A stretch of 63,061 nt of DNA from JBGSKY01 sp041740995 (GCA_041740995.1 JBGSKY010000066.1:1-63061), one strand, 5' to 3'. Shown: positions 34,327 to 44,242, counted from the first letter of the stretch. Translations and numbers: made by a program. The notes: generated by a model from the sequence alone, not told the origin.

Positions 34327-35961
34327 GTGTTCCGTTTCAATCCGATCATTCAACGTGAGCTAATCAGCAACCTTAGAAGGCATCGTTCATTTGTATTGTT
34401 GCTGATTTATCAGGCGGCACTGATGACGCTGATCTTGATTGCCTATCCACGCGTCGAGCGCTTGGACGTGTCGAACTCCGGCGTCGAAGCAGAACGACTA
34501 TCGAATTTCTTCTTCCTCGGCCAATTCGCAATTCTCTCGATGATCACACCCAGTTTTACGGCAGCTAGCATCGCGGGCGAGAAGGAACGCAAGACTTACG
34601 AGATGCTGCTGGCCAGTCCGCTGCGTCCGATGCCGATCATCTTCGGAAAGCTGATTGCCTCGTTGACACCATTGCTGCTCTTGATGATCGGATCGTTTCC
34701 GATTGTATTTATCTGCCTGCCGTTAGGTGGTGTTTCGCTAGAGGAAGTTTTTGCAGGCTACGTTTCGATCGTCTTTGCGATGTACCTTTTTGGTGCGATT
34801 AGCATTACGTGTTCAAGTGTTTTCAAACGCACGTCGTCAGCTCTGGCAATCAGTTGCGTGCTCATCGCGCCTATTGTCTTGGCGTTTATTTTGCTTTGGC
34901 TAAATCTTGCGCCCTACGGCACAACTCGCTTGGTTTTATCGTCGATCGTCTTTCCGATTGTTGCCGCGATTATCGCGACGTTGCTACTTTATTATTCCTC
35001 GCGACGGTTGCTCTACCCTCAAGACATGGGCAGCATGGGTAATGAAGTAATCGATTTGGAAAAGGAAAAGACCGAAGCGATTGGCATGCTGATCCAGAGC
35101 GAACAATTTCCAGATCGACTCTTCGCGCCACCACGACGGGCGCAGTTAATTGCCGATGGTGCCAATCCAGTCTACGACAAAGAAATTCATGCCGAACTGT
35201 TTAGCCAAGGCACTTTGACGCTGCGAATTATCATTCAGATGAGCATGTTGATCGCAATACCGCTGATGAGCGTGTTTCTATTTATCGAACCTGCTTGGTA
35301 CTATTTTTATCTCGATTACATTTTGGCCTTCAATGCTCTGGCAGCTGCCGTTTTCTGCGCCGGGGCGATGACCAGCGAACGCGAGCGACAAACGATTGAT
35401 CTATTACTGACAAGCCCGCTGAGCGGTTGGCAAATCATCGGCGGAAAGTTGCTAGCCGGTTTTCGCGTCTCCGGAGTGCTGACAACATTTTTAGTCTGGC
35501 CGCTGGTGCTTGGCACATTGTTGACAACGGAACTGCGTCGCAACGTACTAACCATGTTACTGGCCGTCGCGGTGCTCGCCGTTTGCAGCCTTGCCAACGC
35601 TGTACTCGCAATGTTTTGCTCGACATTTCTTCAACGCACGCGACAAGCTATGGTTGCGACTTTTATCGCGGTCTTACTATTCTATCTCGCACCGTTGTTG
35701 CTACACGAATTCACAGCCGGCAATTCAACGTTGAGAACTCTCAACGAGTGGTCCAATCGTCTGGGCGTACTTAGCCCCTTCATGGCTGCGCACCATTTGC
35801 CGCTGCAATTCCCATTTGAAGAAAGTGAGTCAACCGGCGAAGCATCGAATAGTCTAATTTATGTGCTAACATACTTGGCAATTACGCTCGTTAGCTGCCT
35901 CGTCGGCGTCGCGGTCATGATGTCCGCGGTTTCTCGGCGCTGGACATATCTGCATCGCTAG
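34327..35961 (+). CDS. ABC-2-type permease with duplicated domain
   Basis: A 544-residue integral membrane protein from GTG 34327 (GAGGG a few bases upstream; an open frame reaches back to ATG 34210, whose extra residues are not family-like). It contains two similar halves, each starting with a membrane segment and a cytoplasmic signature: AGEKERKTYEMLLASPLRP in the first and TSERERQTIDLLLTSPLSG in the second. Each half has about six membrane helices. This fits the large ABC-2 permeases with fused modules (GldF/GldG-like or NatB-like relatives). No ATPase gene is adjacent, so it probably pairs with an ATPase encoded elsewhere. Substrate unknown. Confidence 0.85.
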   Translation: MFRFNPIIQRELISNLRRHRSFVLLLIYQAALMTLILIAYPRVERLDVSNSGVEAERLSNFFFLGQFAILSMITPSFTAASIAGEKERKTYEMLLASPLRPMPIIFGKLIASLTPLLLLMIGSFPIVFICLPLGGVSLEEVFAGYVSIVFAMYLFGAISITCSSVFKRTSSALAISCVLIAPIVLAFILLWLNLAPYGTTRLVLSSIVFPIVAAIIATLLLYYSSRRLLYPQDMGSMGNEVIDLEKEKTEAIGMLIQSEQFPDRLFAPPRRAQLIADGANPVYDKEIHAELFSQGTLTLRIIIQMSMLIAIPLMSVFLFIEPAWYYFYLDYILAFNALAAAVFCAGAMTSERERQTIDLLLTSPLSGWQIIGGKLLAGFRVSGVLTTFLVWPLVLGTLLTTELRRNVLTMLLAVAVLAVCSLANAVLAMFCSTFLQRTRQAMVATFIAVLLFYLAPLLLHEFTAGNSTLRTLNEWSNRLGVLSPFMAAHHLPLQFPFEESESTGEASNSLIYVLTYLAITLVSCLVGVAVMMSAVSRRWTYLHR

Positions 35962-35981
35962 CCATGATGTGCGAAGGTGCA

Positions 35982-36521
35982 TTAGGTACCCGGTCGCTTA
36001 CGATTCTTACTCGCGTTGCCAATCATGTTTTCAAGCCAAGTCGTATCGTCCTTGGAAACGATGATCTGGTCGTTTGGCTGGAGAGCATAATTCTGCTCTT
36101 GCATCACATTCTGGCCGCTCGAGTCAAAATCAACGTCCATTCGAACGGGCGGTTTGTTAGGCGTTGTCGCACGCATTATTGAGACGCGAATTTTTCCGAG
36201 TCGGTTGGTCAGCTTGGCATCCTTCACCACATCTTGAATGAACAGCGGCTTGTCGGGGCTGATCGGAATTCGCTCCATATGTCGGTCGCCGTTGCGAATG
36301 TCCAGCACTACAGTTGGCAAGCCGCTTGAACTTGGCGCAACCTTTCCTGGGAGCTGTGCACCACTTTCGTCAAAGCTATAGCCAGCGGCTTCCAATTGGC
36401 GAGTGTCCAAACTGTCGTTGGCTGTTCGATAGTGTCCGGTCAGCGAACCGCAACCCGTCGCCCCAACCATCAAGACCACCGACAACAGTGTAAGCGTAGA
36501 ATTGACAGATATCTTCAGCAT
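35982..36521 (-). CDS. Lipoprotein with SLBB/beta-grasp-like region
   Basis: A 179-residue lipoprotein: the signal peptide (LTLLSVVLMVGATGC) ends at the lipidated Cys near residue 24. A beta-rich region follows (PTVVLDIRNGD, DKPLFIQDVVKDA, RVSIMRATTP) that ends with YALQPNDQIIVSKDD, which resembles the final strands of soluble-ligand-binding domains from polysaccharide-export proteins. The similarity is partial and no PES domain is present. It would sit on the periplasmic face of the membrane or outer membrane. It is a single gene between the convergent ABC permease and the divergent pyrB. Confidence 0.65.
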   Translation of the reverse strand: MLKISVNSTLTLLSVVLMVGATGCGSLTGHYRTANDSLDTRQLEAAGYSFDESGAQLPGKVAPSSSGLPTVVLDIRNGDRHMERIPISPDKPLFIQDVVKDAKLTNRLGKIRVSIMRATTPNKPPVRMDVDFDSSGQNVMQEQNYALQPNDQIIVSKDDTTWLENMIGNASKNRKRPGT

Positions 36522-36760
36522 AAATCAACGCCTTGCGATGAACACAAACGGTGGTAGATGATTGCACAGCATCATCTGGACAGTTAGTTCATCGGCGTTC
36601 GAATTCGTCACTCTAAACAATAAATTGAAAACTTGAGAAAAAATTTGTCGAACCTCAAACCGCACATAACCTCGCCAAAGGCCGCAGATTAACCAATCAT
36701 CCCACTTGTTGAAACGCTTCGATTGACGACAATCCTGGCGACAACTTGCGAGGGTTAGGA

Positions 36761-37729
36761 ATGTTCGAAAAGCATCTGTTAGATATTGAGACTCTGAGCG
36801 TCGAGCAAATCACGTTGGTGCTCGATTTAGCTGAGTATTTGATCGCCAAAACGCAATCGGGCCGTATAAAGCTTGATTGGCTGCGAGGGCGAACGGTAGC
36901 CAATCTATTTTTCGAGAACAGCACGCGAACGCGAAACAGTTTTTCGCTTGCGGCCAAGCGGCTAGGCGCTGACACGATCGAATTCACCTCCTCTGGCTCG
37001 AGTGTCGCCAAAGGAGAGACTTTCATTGACACCGCAAAAACCATCGAGGCGATGGGGGTTGATGCAGTCGTTGTTCGGCATTCCGCCCCCGGCACGCCGC
37101 ATCTACTTTCGCGATATCTGGATTGCTCGATTGTAAATGCTGGTGATGGTCCGCATGAACATCCGACGCAGGGCTTATTGGACATTTTGACAATTCGCCA
37201 GCATCGTGGCGACTTGAAAAATCTTTGCGTCGCAATGGTCGGTGACATCGCCCATTCACGGACTGCCCGGTCGAACATTTGGGGGCTTCTGAAATTGGGT
37301 GCCAAGCCGATTGTTTGTGGACCGCCGACGTTGGTTTCAAAGCGTTGGCAGAATTTGGGGGTCGACGTTGCTTACAACCTTGACGCGATATTGCCGCGCT
37401 GCGACGTATTAAATTTATTGCGAATCCAGTTTGAACGTCAGCTCTCGAAAGCCTTTCCTTCGGTGCATGAATACGCGTTGCTATACGCAATGACCGCCGC
37501 GAGGATGCAACGCACCAAGCCAGAGATTTTGATTATGGCTCCTGGCCCAATCAATCGCGGTGTCGAGTTGACTCCCGAAGTCGCTGATGGGCCTCATTCA
37601 GTTATTTTGCAACAGGTCAGCAACGGCATCTTTGTTCGCATGGCCGCTCTGGCTCTAATTTTGAACTGTGTTCCAACAGACGTCCTAGAAAAATTGACCA
37701 ACAACAAGCCAGCTTCGGCGCCGAGCTGA
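36761..37729 (+). CDS. pyrB: Aspartate carbamoyltransferase catalytic subunit
   Basis: A 322-residue transcarbamylase that makes carbamoyl-aspartate for pyrimidine synthesis. From ATG 36761 (GAGGG 6 nt upstream), the carbamoyl-phosphate site is S54-T-R-T-R58, with the 80s loop (SSVAKGET) and the HPTQ motif (H134-Q137). The aspartate-binding region shows DVLNLLRIQFERQ (an R-x-Q-x-E-R variant). The C-terminal APGPINRGVELTPEVADG completes the site. It is followed 60 bp later by a dihydroorotase-like gene that lacks catalytic residues, the partner type of dodecameric ATCases in Pseudomonas and Thermus relatives. No regulatory pyrI is present. Confidence 0.95.
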   Translation: MFEKHLLDIETLSVEQITLVLDLAEYLIAKTQSGRIKLDWLRGRTVANLFFENSTRTRNSFSLAAKRLGADTIEFTSSGSSVAKGETFIDTAKTIEAMGVDAVVVRHSAPGTPHLLSRYLDCSIVNAGDGPHEHPTQGLLDILTIRQHRGDLKNLCVAMVGDIAHSRTARSNIWGLLKLGAKPIVCGPPTLVSKRWQNLGVDVAYNLDAILPRCDVLNLLRIQFERQLSKAFPSVHEYALLYAMTAARMQRTKPEILIMAPGPINRGVELTPEVADGPHSVILQQVSNGIFVRMAALALILNCVPTDVLEKLTNNKPASAPS

Positions 37730-37789
37730 TTTAATGCGCCCACTTACGTTTCATTCGTTCGCATCAATTCGCCCTATCCCGCTTCACTT

Positions 37790-39079
37790 ATGCAACCGTC
37801 TTCTCTACTGATCGAACACGTTCGCCTGATTGATCCAACCAGCGGACTCGACCGCGTAGGCCGCTTGCTGGTCCGCGATGGCCAGTTTCGGGCCGTCGAT
37901 CCACGCGATGGCGACCTACCGTCCGATTGTGAGCGACGTCGCGCGGATGGGTTGATCCTCTGCCCAGGCTTCGTCGATATCGGGACCGAACTGGGCGAAC
38001 CGGGCCGCGAAGAAGACGAAAGTATGCAGTCGGCTTTGCAAGCTGCATTGGCCGGTGGATTCACCAGCGTCGCCTGTTCAACCAATACATTGCCAGCCAT
38101 CGATACTGCGGCGACGGTCCAATACGTTCGCGAACGCGGCCAGCGATACCAGCTGGCCAATGTGTACGTCTTTGGTTGCGTCAGCAAGGACCGACTGGGC
38201 CGCGAGTTGGCTGAAATTGGGTCGCTCTTTGACGCCGGAGCGATTGGCTTAAGCGATTCACCTTCATCAATCGAGGATACCGCGCTGCTCAAACGAGCGC
38301 TGGAATACTGCACAATGTTTGACCGCCCAATCATTGAGCACCCAGAAATTGGCTCGCTGACGGCCAAAGGCGTGATGCATGAGGACATGATGCAGTTGCG
38401 ACTGGGACTGGCGCCGATGCCAGCCGAAGCGGAAGATCTGGCGACGTCGCGAAATCTGAGGCTGGTCGAGGCGACCGGTGGCAAGCTGCATTTGAGCAGT
38501 ATTTCGACCGCTGGCAGTGTTGAAATTTGCCGCCGTGTTCGTGCGCGAGACATCGATTTTTCATCCGGGGTCTTTGTCGCTAACACACATTTGTCGGATC
38601 AGATGCTGAGCACGTTCGACGCCAATTGCAAAGTCAACCCGCCGCTGCGGTCGAAACTTCATTTGGAAGAAATCTCGCAAGGCTTGCAGGACGGCACGAT
38701 CGACATCATATCCAGCGGTCATCGCCCGCATTCTCTTGAAAAGAAAATGCAGGAATTCGACGCCGCGCCGTTTGGAATGACGGCCCTTGAAACAACTTTT
38801 GGTCAGGTTTCAACGCACTTGATAATGACCGGCGTGATTGATTGGGTGACGGCGATTGCAAAGCTTTCAAGCAATCCAGCCAAGCTGTTAAAAATCCCCG
38901 CTGGCAGCCTGCAGTTAGGCCGCAAAGCTGATTTTGTGTTGATTGATCCGGATCGAGACTGGACGTTCCGCGTCGCCGATTCGCTGAGTCGCTCGCCCAA
39001 TACGCCGCTGGACGGCGCACAATTTCGGGGCCAAGTCGTCGAGACTTTCGTCGGTGGTCGCAGTAAAATGAGCGTATAA
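37790..39079 (+). CDS. pyrC': Non-catalytic dihydroorotase homologue (PyrC', ATCase partner)
   Basis: A 429-residue amidohydrolase-fold protein 60 bp after pyrB. At the first metal site, the canonical D-x-H-x-H-L-R-E-P-G reads D63-I-G65-T-E67-L-G69-E-P-G, so both metal histidines and the substrate-binding Arg are gone. The fourth motif TDHAPH reads SSGHRPH, losing the catalytic Asp. Later positions IIEHPEI and LHLSSIST retain His. It should not catalyse dihydroorotate formation. Inactive homologues are known to assemble with PyrB in type A aspartate transcarbamylases; I infer that role. A working dihydroorotase would then be elsewhere in the genome. Databases may label it simply pyrC. Confidence 0.88.
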   Translation: MQPSSLLIEHVRLIDPTSGLDRVGRLLVRDGQFRAVDPRDGDLPSDCERRRADGLILCPGFVDIGTELGEPGREEDESMQSALQAALAGGFTSVACSTNTLPAIDTAATVQYVRERGQRYQLANVYVFGCVSKDRLGRELAEIGSLFDAGAIGLSDSPSSIEDTALLKRALEYCTMFDRPIIEHPEIGSLTAKGVMHEDMMQLRLGLAPMPAEAEDLATSRNLRLVEATGGKLHLSSISTAGSVEICRRVRARDIDFSSGVFVANTHLSDQMLSTFDANCKVNPPLRSKLHLEEISQGLQDGTIDIISSGHRPHSLEKKMQEFDAAPFGMTALETTFGQVSTHLIMTGVIDWVTAIAKLSSNPAKLLKIPAGSLQLGRKADFVLIDPDRDWTFRVADSLSRSPNTPLDGAQFRGQVVETFVGGRSKMSV

Positions 39080-39229
39080 TTAGGCCGACGACGATTTTTC
39101 CTGCAACTATTCGAGGTAATTTCGTAGAACAATCGCTAGGCTTAAACTACGCTTAAGCGTTGCAAAAAGACATCCAACGCGGCCTGCGGGCTGCGATCCA
39201 TCGAATTTCTTTTCTCTCCTGACCGATCT

Positions 39230-40549
39230 ATGGCCGACTACATTCAATTAGACGAAGCCGCAAAGCTCCTCAATATCTCGGTTGACGCACTCAAAGAGAT
39301 GATCGTGCGGCAGGAAATTTACGGGCTTCGCGACGGTGCGTCGATGAAGTTCAAGCCTGATGAAATTGAACGCGTTCGCAATGAATTGTCCGGCGATGTG
39401 CTGGACGACGATCCAGGCGGATCAAGCGTTTTGTTATCGGAGCGAGCAATTGGCGCCGCTGGATCAAAGATCGGCAGCACTCTCGGCGGTTCGGCCAACG
39501 CCGACGAGGACAGCGATCTACAATTGTCTGACAATGACGATGATTCCGACGAACTGACGTTTGAAAGCGATGTTGGATTGGTGGCTGATCCAGGCAGCGG
39601 TTCCGGCGTGCGGCTTGTCAACAAAAATATGCCGCTACCAGGTGACGAAGACGACGACGAAGTACTCGAACTATCCAGCGATTCCGATTCAGGCAGTTCG
39701 CTACTGCTGTCGGATCTCAACCTTGATGGCATAAGCAATTCCGGCAGCGGCGTTTCGACACCGGGCAGCGGGATGTCGATCGGTTCCGATTCTGACCTCA
39801 ACGTTTTATCGTCAAAGAACAGCACGTCTGGCGGGGCTAGCGACATTGGCGATCTGATCCGTGGAGACAGCGATCAAGACATACAACTTGATGACAACGA
39901 AAGCGATTTGGTTCTCGGTGGTGATAGTGCCTTGTCGCTCAAGAGCGAAAGCGGAATCAATCTGACCAGCCCATCGGACAGCGGCCTGTCGCTTGAAGAC
40001 GAGCCGCTTGATCTGGCCGGAACCGGCATCAGCGGACTGGGACTGAGTGATGAAATTGGCAGCGGTGTAGGCAGCGATCCGAGTGCTTCAGCCGTTGCTA
40101 GTGGCAGTGCGTCGGGCATCAGTGGGATCGATTTTGCCTCGGCAGAAGACTTCCAACTGTCGCCGTCGGGCGGGTTCGATGTCGAAGACGATAGCGGCTC
40201 GCAAGTGATCGAGCTTGAAGATTCAGCCGACTTTGCCGGAATGTCACCCGATGGTTTGGGCGGCATGGACGATGCCAACGCGATGGGCTTTGACGATGCC
40301 GATGGTGGCGTGGTTGGCTTTGATACCGATGAAGCACCGACTGGTTATGCCGTCGCTGCCGGTCCAGTGGTTGACTTCAGTTGGTGGGAAGTTGGCTTGT
40401 TGCTTTTGGTCATTATGATGCTCGGCCTCTCAGGAATCCTGATGACTGACATTGCTCGCAACATGTGGGCCGCCGCAGAAGGTTCGACGACCAACTTGAA
40501 CAGTTGGATTTCCGACATCATCGCCGGCGCGCTCAATAACCAAGCGTAA
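39230..40549 (+). CDS. HTH / acidic low-complexity / transmembrane protein
   Basis: A 439-residue protein with three parts. Residues 1-55 form an excisionase/MerR-type HTH (YIQLDEAAKLLNISVDALKEMI then LRDGASMKFKPDEIERV). Residues about 60-370 are extremely Asp/Glu/Ser/Gly-rich and should be disordered, with recurrent SGSG, SDSD and LxLSD patterns. A hydrophobic segment (about 385-408, WWEVGLLLLVIMMLGLSGILM) is followed by about 30 residues. A DNA-binding head, long acidic tether and membrane anchor suggest a membrane-tethered DNA-binding or chromatin-linking protein. No known gene name. It lies 150 bp after the dihydroorotase homologue and is convergent with the kinase gene. Confidence 0.75.
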   Translation: MADYIQLDEAAKLLNISVDALKEMIVRQEIYGLRDGASMKFKPDEIERVRNELSGDVLDDDPGGSSVLLSERAIGAAGSKIGSTLGGSANADEDSDLQLSDNDDDSDELTFESDVGLVADPGSGSGVRLVNKNMPLPGDEDDDEVLELSSDSDSGSSLLLSDLNLDGISNSGSGVSTPGSGMSIGSDSDLNVLSSKNSTSGGASDIGDLIRGDSDQDIQLDDNESDLVLGGDSALSLKSESGINLTSPSDSGLSLEDEPLDLAGTGISGLGLSDEIGSGVGSDPSASAVASGSASGISGIDFASAEDFQLSPSGGFDVEDDSGSQVIELEDSADFAGMSPDGLGGMDDANAMGFDDADGGVVGFDTDEAPTGYAVAAGPVVDFSWWEVGLLLLVIMMLGLSGILMTDIARNMWAAAEGSTTNLNSWISDIIAGALNNQA

Positions 40550-40579
40550 CACGTCGCGAACTCTGTTTCGCGCTGGTTC

Positions 40580-40604
40580 GTAGCGAAAGTCGCCCAGACT
40601 TTCG
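40580..40604 (+). repeat. Single GTAGC hairpin repeat
   Basis: GTAGC plus a perfect hairpin CGAAAGTC-GCCCA-GACTTTCG. It belongs to the family clustered beside ruvA. It sits between two convergent gene ends. A second hairpin (TTGGCT/AGCCAA, 40609-40624) follows directly, so the spacer may end both transcripts although a T-run is absent. Confidence 0.8.
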
Positions 40605-40632
40605 TTAGTTGGCTTAACAGCCAAAACCAGTC

Positions 40633-43600
40633 TCATTTCGCTTTGTTCTCAACCGCCGCTGAAATCTTTGCCACGGCTCGCTTCAGAGAAGATTGTGTCT
40701 CTTCATCAAACGCTGATTTTCCAACCAGCGTCGATAACCTCTCGACTAGTCGATTGGCGACATCTGAGTTGGACTTGAGTAGTTTCAGCAACGGCGCTGA
40801 ATTGTTAGAAATAGGCCGCAGAGATTCGGCGAGCCAAACGCAATTGTAGTCGGCAGTTTTCTGACTGTCGGCGATGCGAGCATCGTCGTTTTGAAGCGTA
40901 CTTGTTGAGATACCGAAATGGTTTTCAAAAAGTTTTAATAATTCTCGAGATTGCGAAACGGCATCCTTACCTTCGAGTTCCGCAAAGTGTTCCCGCAACA
41001 GTTCGCTCGCGTATGGAATGGTCATGGCAGGCCAAGGGTCGTTTAAGTCGATTGCAGTCCACCAACGAAGATCTGCTTTTGCTTTGCCCGCCAGTGCTCC
41101 CCCACCAGCCTCACTTCCGCCGGCAAACGGGTCTGTACCTCCGAATGGGTCTCCATAGCCACCACTACTTGCTCCCCCGATAGTTCGATCGAGCGAACCA
41201 GAAGAGATCAAAGACTTGATCGTACCATCAATCGACGATTCGGACTTTTGAGCAGCTTTCATGGCTTCGCTGGCTACCGGCCACCAGGCATCGGAAGTTT
41301 CCAACATTTTTGTGAGCGTCGCTGGTCCACGTCCTGTGAGCCCTATGTAGTTACTGACAACACAGATTTCTCGACCGTCTTTGAATGCGAAAACGGTTTC
41401 AATTATTTTCGCTTCGGTTTCCGCAATCAATCCCGGTTTTTCAAATCGCTGGCTTAGAAATGCGAGAGTTTGTAAAGCTTGCAACCGGTCAGATTGTAGT
41501 TCAAGACAAGTTAAGACCCTGCTTACAAAGTCTTCATAAAGAGTGTCACGGATACCTGACCCGTCAGCAAAAATTGATTGGCGTAATTTGCACGACTGCC
41601 ACAGTGCATCGCCAATATTTTCACTCTGCGAGTCGATAAGTTTCGTCCAAACTTCACGTCTTAAAACCGCCTGCGGGGTATGCAGATTCGAACGCCAGAT
41701 TATCGCGTCGATGCACACGGCGATTTCATCTGGCTTCAATGGATCTAGCATCACTTTGCACCAAATCAAAGCATCATTTGTTGGCCGATGTGATGATGGA
41801 CTTTGCTTGGTTATTTCGTCGGTCATGACGCAAAACATGCCTCCCTGGCCTCCGGACGTCTTCAAAGGATTGTTGCTAAAGTTTTCATAGCTCAATCGCT
41901 CCTTTTGAAATTCGTCTCTGATAAATTCTCGCAGCATTACATCTTCAGCAAATTCACTTTTCAGATGCGGAGCCATTTCGACTCGTTGCAACAGAATCTG
42001 CTGACGAGCAATTGCCAACTTGTGAGATTGATCCCCCTTTTTGGATTCTGGATCAATGATCTGCGGCTGAATCGCTTTGATCCACACAACAAGTGAGCGA
42101 TCGTACTCGATGATTAATGGCAATATAGAGTTTTGAGACGTCAGCTCATTCCAATCCGGTCCCATGTTCCATCCCCAAAGCCAAATCATGCCCATGCCAG
42201 ATTTCGGATCGCCAGCCAGGAATTCTCGTGAAAGAACCTTCAATCGAACTTCGATTGGATAGCGAGGAAAATAGGTCGTGATTGCTTCATGAACTCGCTC
42301 GTCACCCTGATTTCCGCCAATAATCGACGAACCGTAGATTCGTAGCGGGTAGAGCGATGCGGCGGCGGCTTGTTCTTTTTGCTCGGCCGTCGAAAGCAAT
42401 TCGAGCGCCTGAATTGCGTCTTTGATCACTTCTGGGTCGCGCTCGCTGTAAATCAATTCCGACCATTGCTCGTAACTCTTGCCTTGAAATTTCGGGACGC
42501 GAATTTGATCACTGGCAAACGGCTCAGATACCGTGCTGTTGGACATCTTGCTGTCTGCCGTCGCTGCCATCGGACTGGGTGCCTTGGTGACTTCTACAAC
42601 GGCTTCCACGCCACGAGTCAGGACCACGGTCTCGTTGCTCAATCGAAAGCCGTCGACGTTTACATCCGATAGTCGGACGGCGTAAGAACCGCTGCGGAGC
42701 GTAAGCGTCTCTTGGTTGCTTTGCAGCGTAAGCTTTTCGACAATCTGTTCGCCCTGCGTGACTTCAATCTTCAAGCCTGGTTGTTCGCTGCGAATCGTTA
42801 GCTCACCACGATCCGTCACAATCGTCAAAAAGATGCCCGCTAAAAAACTCGCTGCGACCCCGAAGAATGCGGCGGCAATGATCTTCCAGCGATTACCTCG
42901 ACCTGGCGGATTCGCACCCGCTTGCGGCGGCGACGGCTTTATAACACTTGGATGCACCGAAGTTTTTACTACGCTTGGCAACGGCTGATTGACTGCCGCC
43001 CGAATGACCGAGCCAAGTTCTTTTGTGTCAGCAAAATTTGCGAGTCTCTGGCTGACCGTCTCCGCATCACTGGGTCGCTGCTCTGGATCGCGGGCTAACA
43101 AGCCATCGACTAACTGGCATAGTCCGAGCGGTAATTCAGGCCGCAATTCTCGCAGTGGTTTTGCGTCACGCTCACAAATACAACGAATCGTTTCGGCGAT
43201 CTGTTTGGCCCGTCCATGCGGCGGCTCGCCAGTTAACAATCGATACAGCGTCGCGCCCAGCGAATAAAGATCGCTCCGCGGTTCGACGCTGCGACAATCA
43301 TTAATCTGTTCGGGTGACATATACGCCAGCGTCCCCATCAAATGTCCAAGCGTCGTCAATCGCTCGTCCTGCGCCAGGGGATCACAGCCGTCGAAGACTA
43401 AACCCAAGTCCAAAATTTTGACCATGCCTTGTTTCGTTAAAAACAAATTGGAAGGCTTGATATCGCGATGCACCATCCCAACAGCATGGATGACCGACAG
43501 CCCCGCTGCCGCTTGACGCCCCAGCTCGCATGCTGCTCCAGCCGACAAATTGGTGGAACGAGCCATCAGATGCGACAGGTCGCATCCTTCCAAATACTCC

Positions 43601-44205
43601 ATCACAAGGTAGTACCATTGATCCTGGTCGCCAGCGTCCAATGCGCGAACAATGTTGGGATGTTCCAGCGCCGCGACCGCTTGCATTTCACGATGAAACC
43701 GCTGGACCCAATCGGGTTGGCTGGCGCGCTCGCGCGGCAGCAGTTTGACGGCCGCTTTGCGACGCAACTTCGTATGCTCGGCAAGATAGACAGTCCCCAT
43801 GCCGCCGCTACCGATCGCTCGAATCAGTCGGTACGGACCGATTATTTCTAGTGGCGTGAGCGGCGTCTCTCGCACCGAATCAATCGAGCGCGAAATCAAC
43901 TGCTGCACTGCGACAGCACAATCCGCTTCGTTTTGCAGTGCCCAGTTTTCCGCATAAACACTCGAAGGAACCTGGCGGGCAATCAAATCACGCCATTTCC
44001 GAGCCGATTGGCCATGCGAGGAAAGCTGTTCGATTGTTTCAGCACATGCCGGACAGCCATCGATATGTTGGAGAATTTTCTCCGATTGGTCATCAGACAG
44101 TTTGCCCCAAAGTATTTCTTGCAACAATCCGGACGCGGGACATTCAAGCGTAGCAGCGGTCATGGTTTTGTCTCGATAAGTTTCAAGTCTAGAACGAGCT
44201 TCCAT
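40633..44205 (-). CDS. Transmembrane Ser/Thr protein kinase with N-terminal zinc finger
   Basis: A 1190-residue protein; the frame opens at ATG 44205, with ATG 44163 (MTAATLECP) as an alternative start. The numbering below uses the longer form. An anti-sigma-like zf-HC2 region is visible (HIDGCPACAETI, about 47-60). The kinase domain (124-391) has G-loop GSGGMGTVY, K154, H246-R-D248 and DLG at 266-268 (in place of DFG), and the SPE segment AYMSPEQ. A membrane helix (about 432-453) is followed by an about 735-residue extracytoplasmic part with a PEGA-like beta segment (TLRSGSYAVRL) and then helical repeats. Kinase catalysis is expected from the motifs. The adjacent sigma gene suggests joint control. 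Confidence 0.9.
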   Translation of the reverse strand: MEARSRLETYRDKTMTAATLECPASGLLQEILWGKLSDDQSEKILQHIDGCPACAETIEQLSSHGQSARKWRDLIARQVPSSVYAENWALQNEADCAVAVQQLISRSIDSVRETPLTPLEIIGPYRLIRAIGSGGMGTVYLAEHTKLRRKAAVKLLPRERASQPDWVQRFHREMQAVAALEHPNIVRALDAGDQDQWYYLVMEYLEGCDLSHLMARSTNLSAGAACELGRQAAAGLSVIHAVGMVHRDIKPSNLFLTKQGMVKILDLGLVFDGCDPLAQDERLTTLGHLMGTLAYMSPEQINDCRSVEPRSDLYSLGATLYRLLTGEPPHGRAKQIAETIRCICERDAKPLRELRPELPLGLCQLVDGLLARDPEQRPSDAETVSQRLANFADTKELGSVIRAAVNQPLPSVVKTSVHPSVIKPSPPQAGANPPGRGNRWKIIAAAFFGVAASFLAGIFLTIVTDRGELTIRSEQPGLKIEVTQGEQIVEKLTLQSNQETLTLRSGSYAVRLSDVNVDGFRLSNETVVLTRGVEAVVEVTKAPSPMAATADSKMSNSTVSEPFASDQIRVPKFQGKSYEQWSELIYSERDPEVIKDAIQALELLSTAEQKEQAAAASLYPLRIYGSSIIGGNQGDERVHEAITTYFPRYPIEVRLKVLSREFLAGDPKSGMGMIWLWGWNMGPDWNELTSQNSILPLIIEYDRSLVVWIKAIQPQIIDPESKKGDQSHKLAIARQQILLQRVEMAPHLKSEFAEDVMLREFIRDEFQKERLSYENFSNNPLKTSGGQGGMFCVMTDEITKQSPSSHRPTNDALIWCKVMLDPLKPDEIAVCIDAIIWRSNLHTPQAVLRREVWTKLIDSQSENIGDALWQSCKLRQSIFADGSGIRDTLYEDFVSRVLTCLELQSDRLQALQTLAFLSQRFEKPGLIAETEAKIIETVFAFKDGREICVVSNYIGLTGRGPATLTKMLETSDAWWPVASEAMKAAQKSESSIDGTIKSLISSGSLDRTIGGASSGGYGDPFGGTDPFAGGSEAGGGALAGKAKADLRWWTAIDLNDPWPAMTIPYASELLREHFAELEGKDAVSQSRELLKLFENHFGISTSTLQNDDARIADSQKTADYNCVWLAESLRPISNNSAPLLKLLKSNSDVANRLVERLSTLVGKSAFDEETQSSLKRAVAKISAAVENKAK

Positions 44206-44242
44206 GAGTTCATCGCAAGGCTTGGACAGTTGCGAAAAATTT

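Noticed and set aside
37774..38586. 270-codon minus-strand open frame
   Set aside because: It is antisense to the well-supported dihydroorotase-like gene. Its Ser/Arg/Pro-rich translation has no domain.
39319..39846. 175-codon Ser/Pro-rich minus-strand frame
   Set aside because: It is a by-product of the Asp/Ser-rich repeats of the plus-strand HTH-membrane protein gene.
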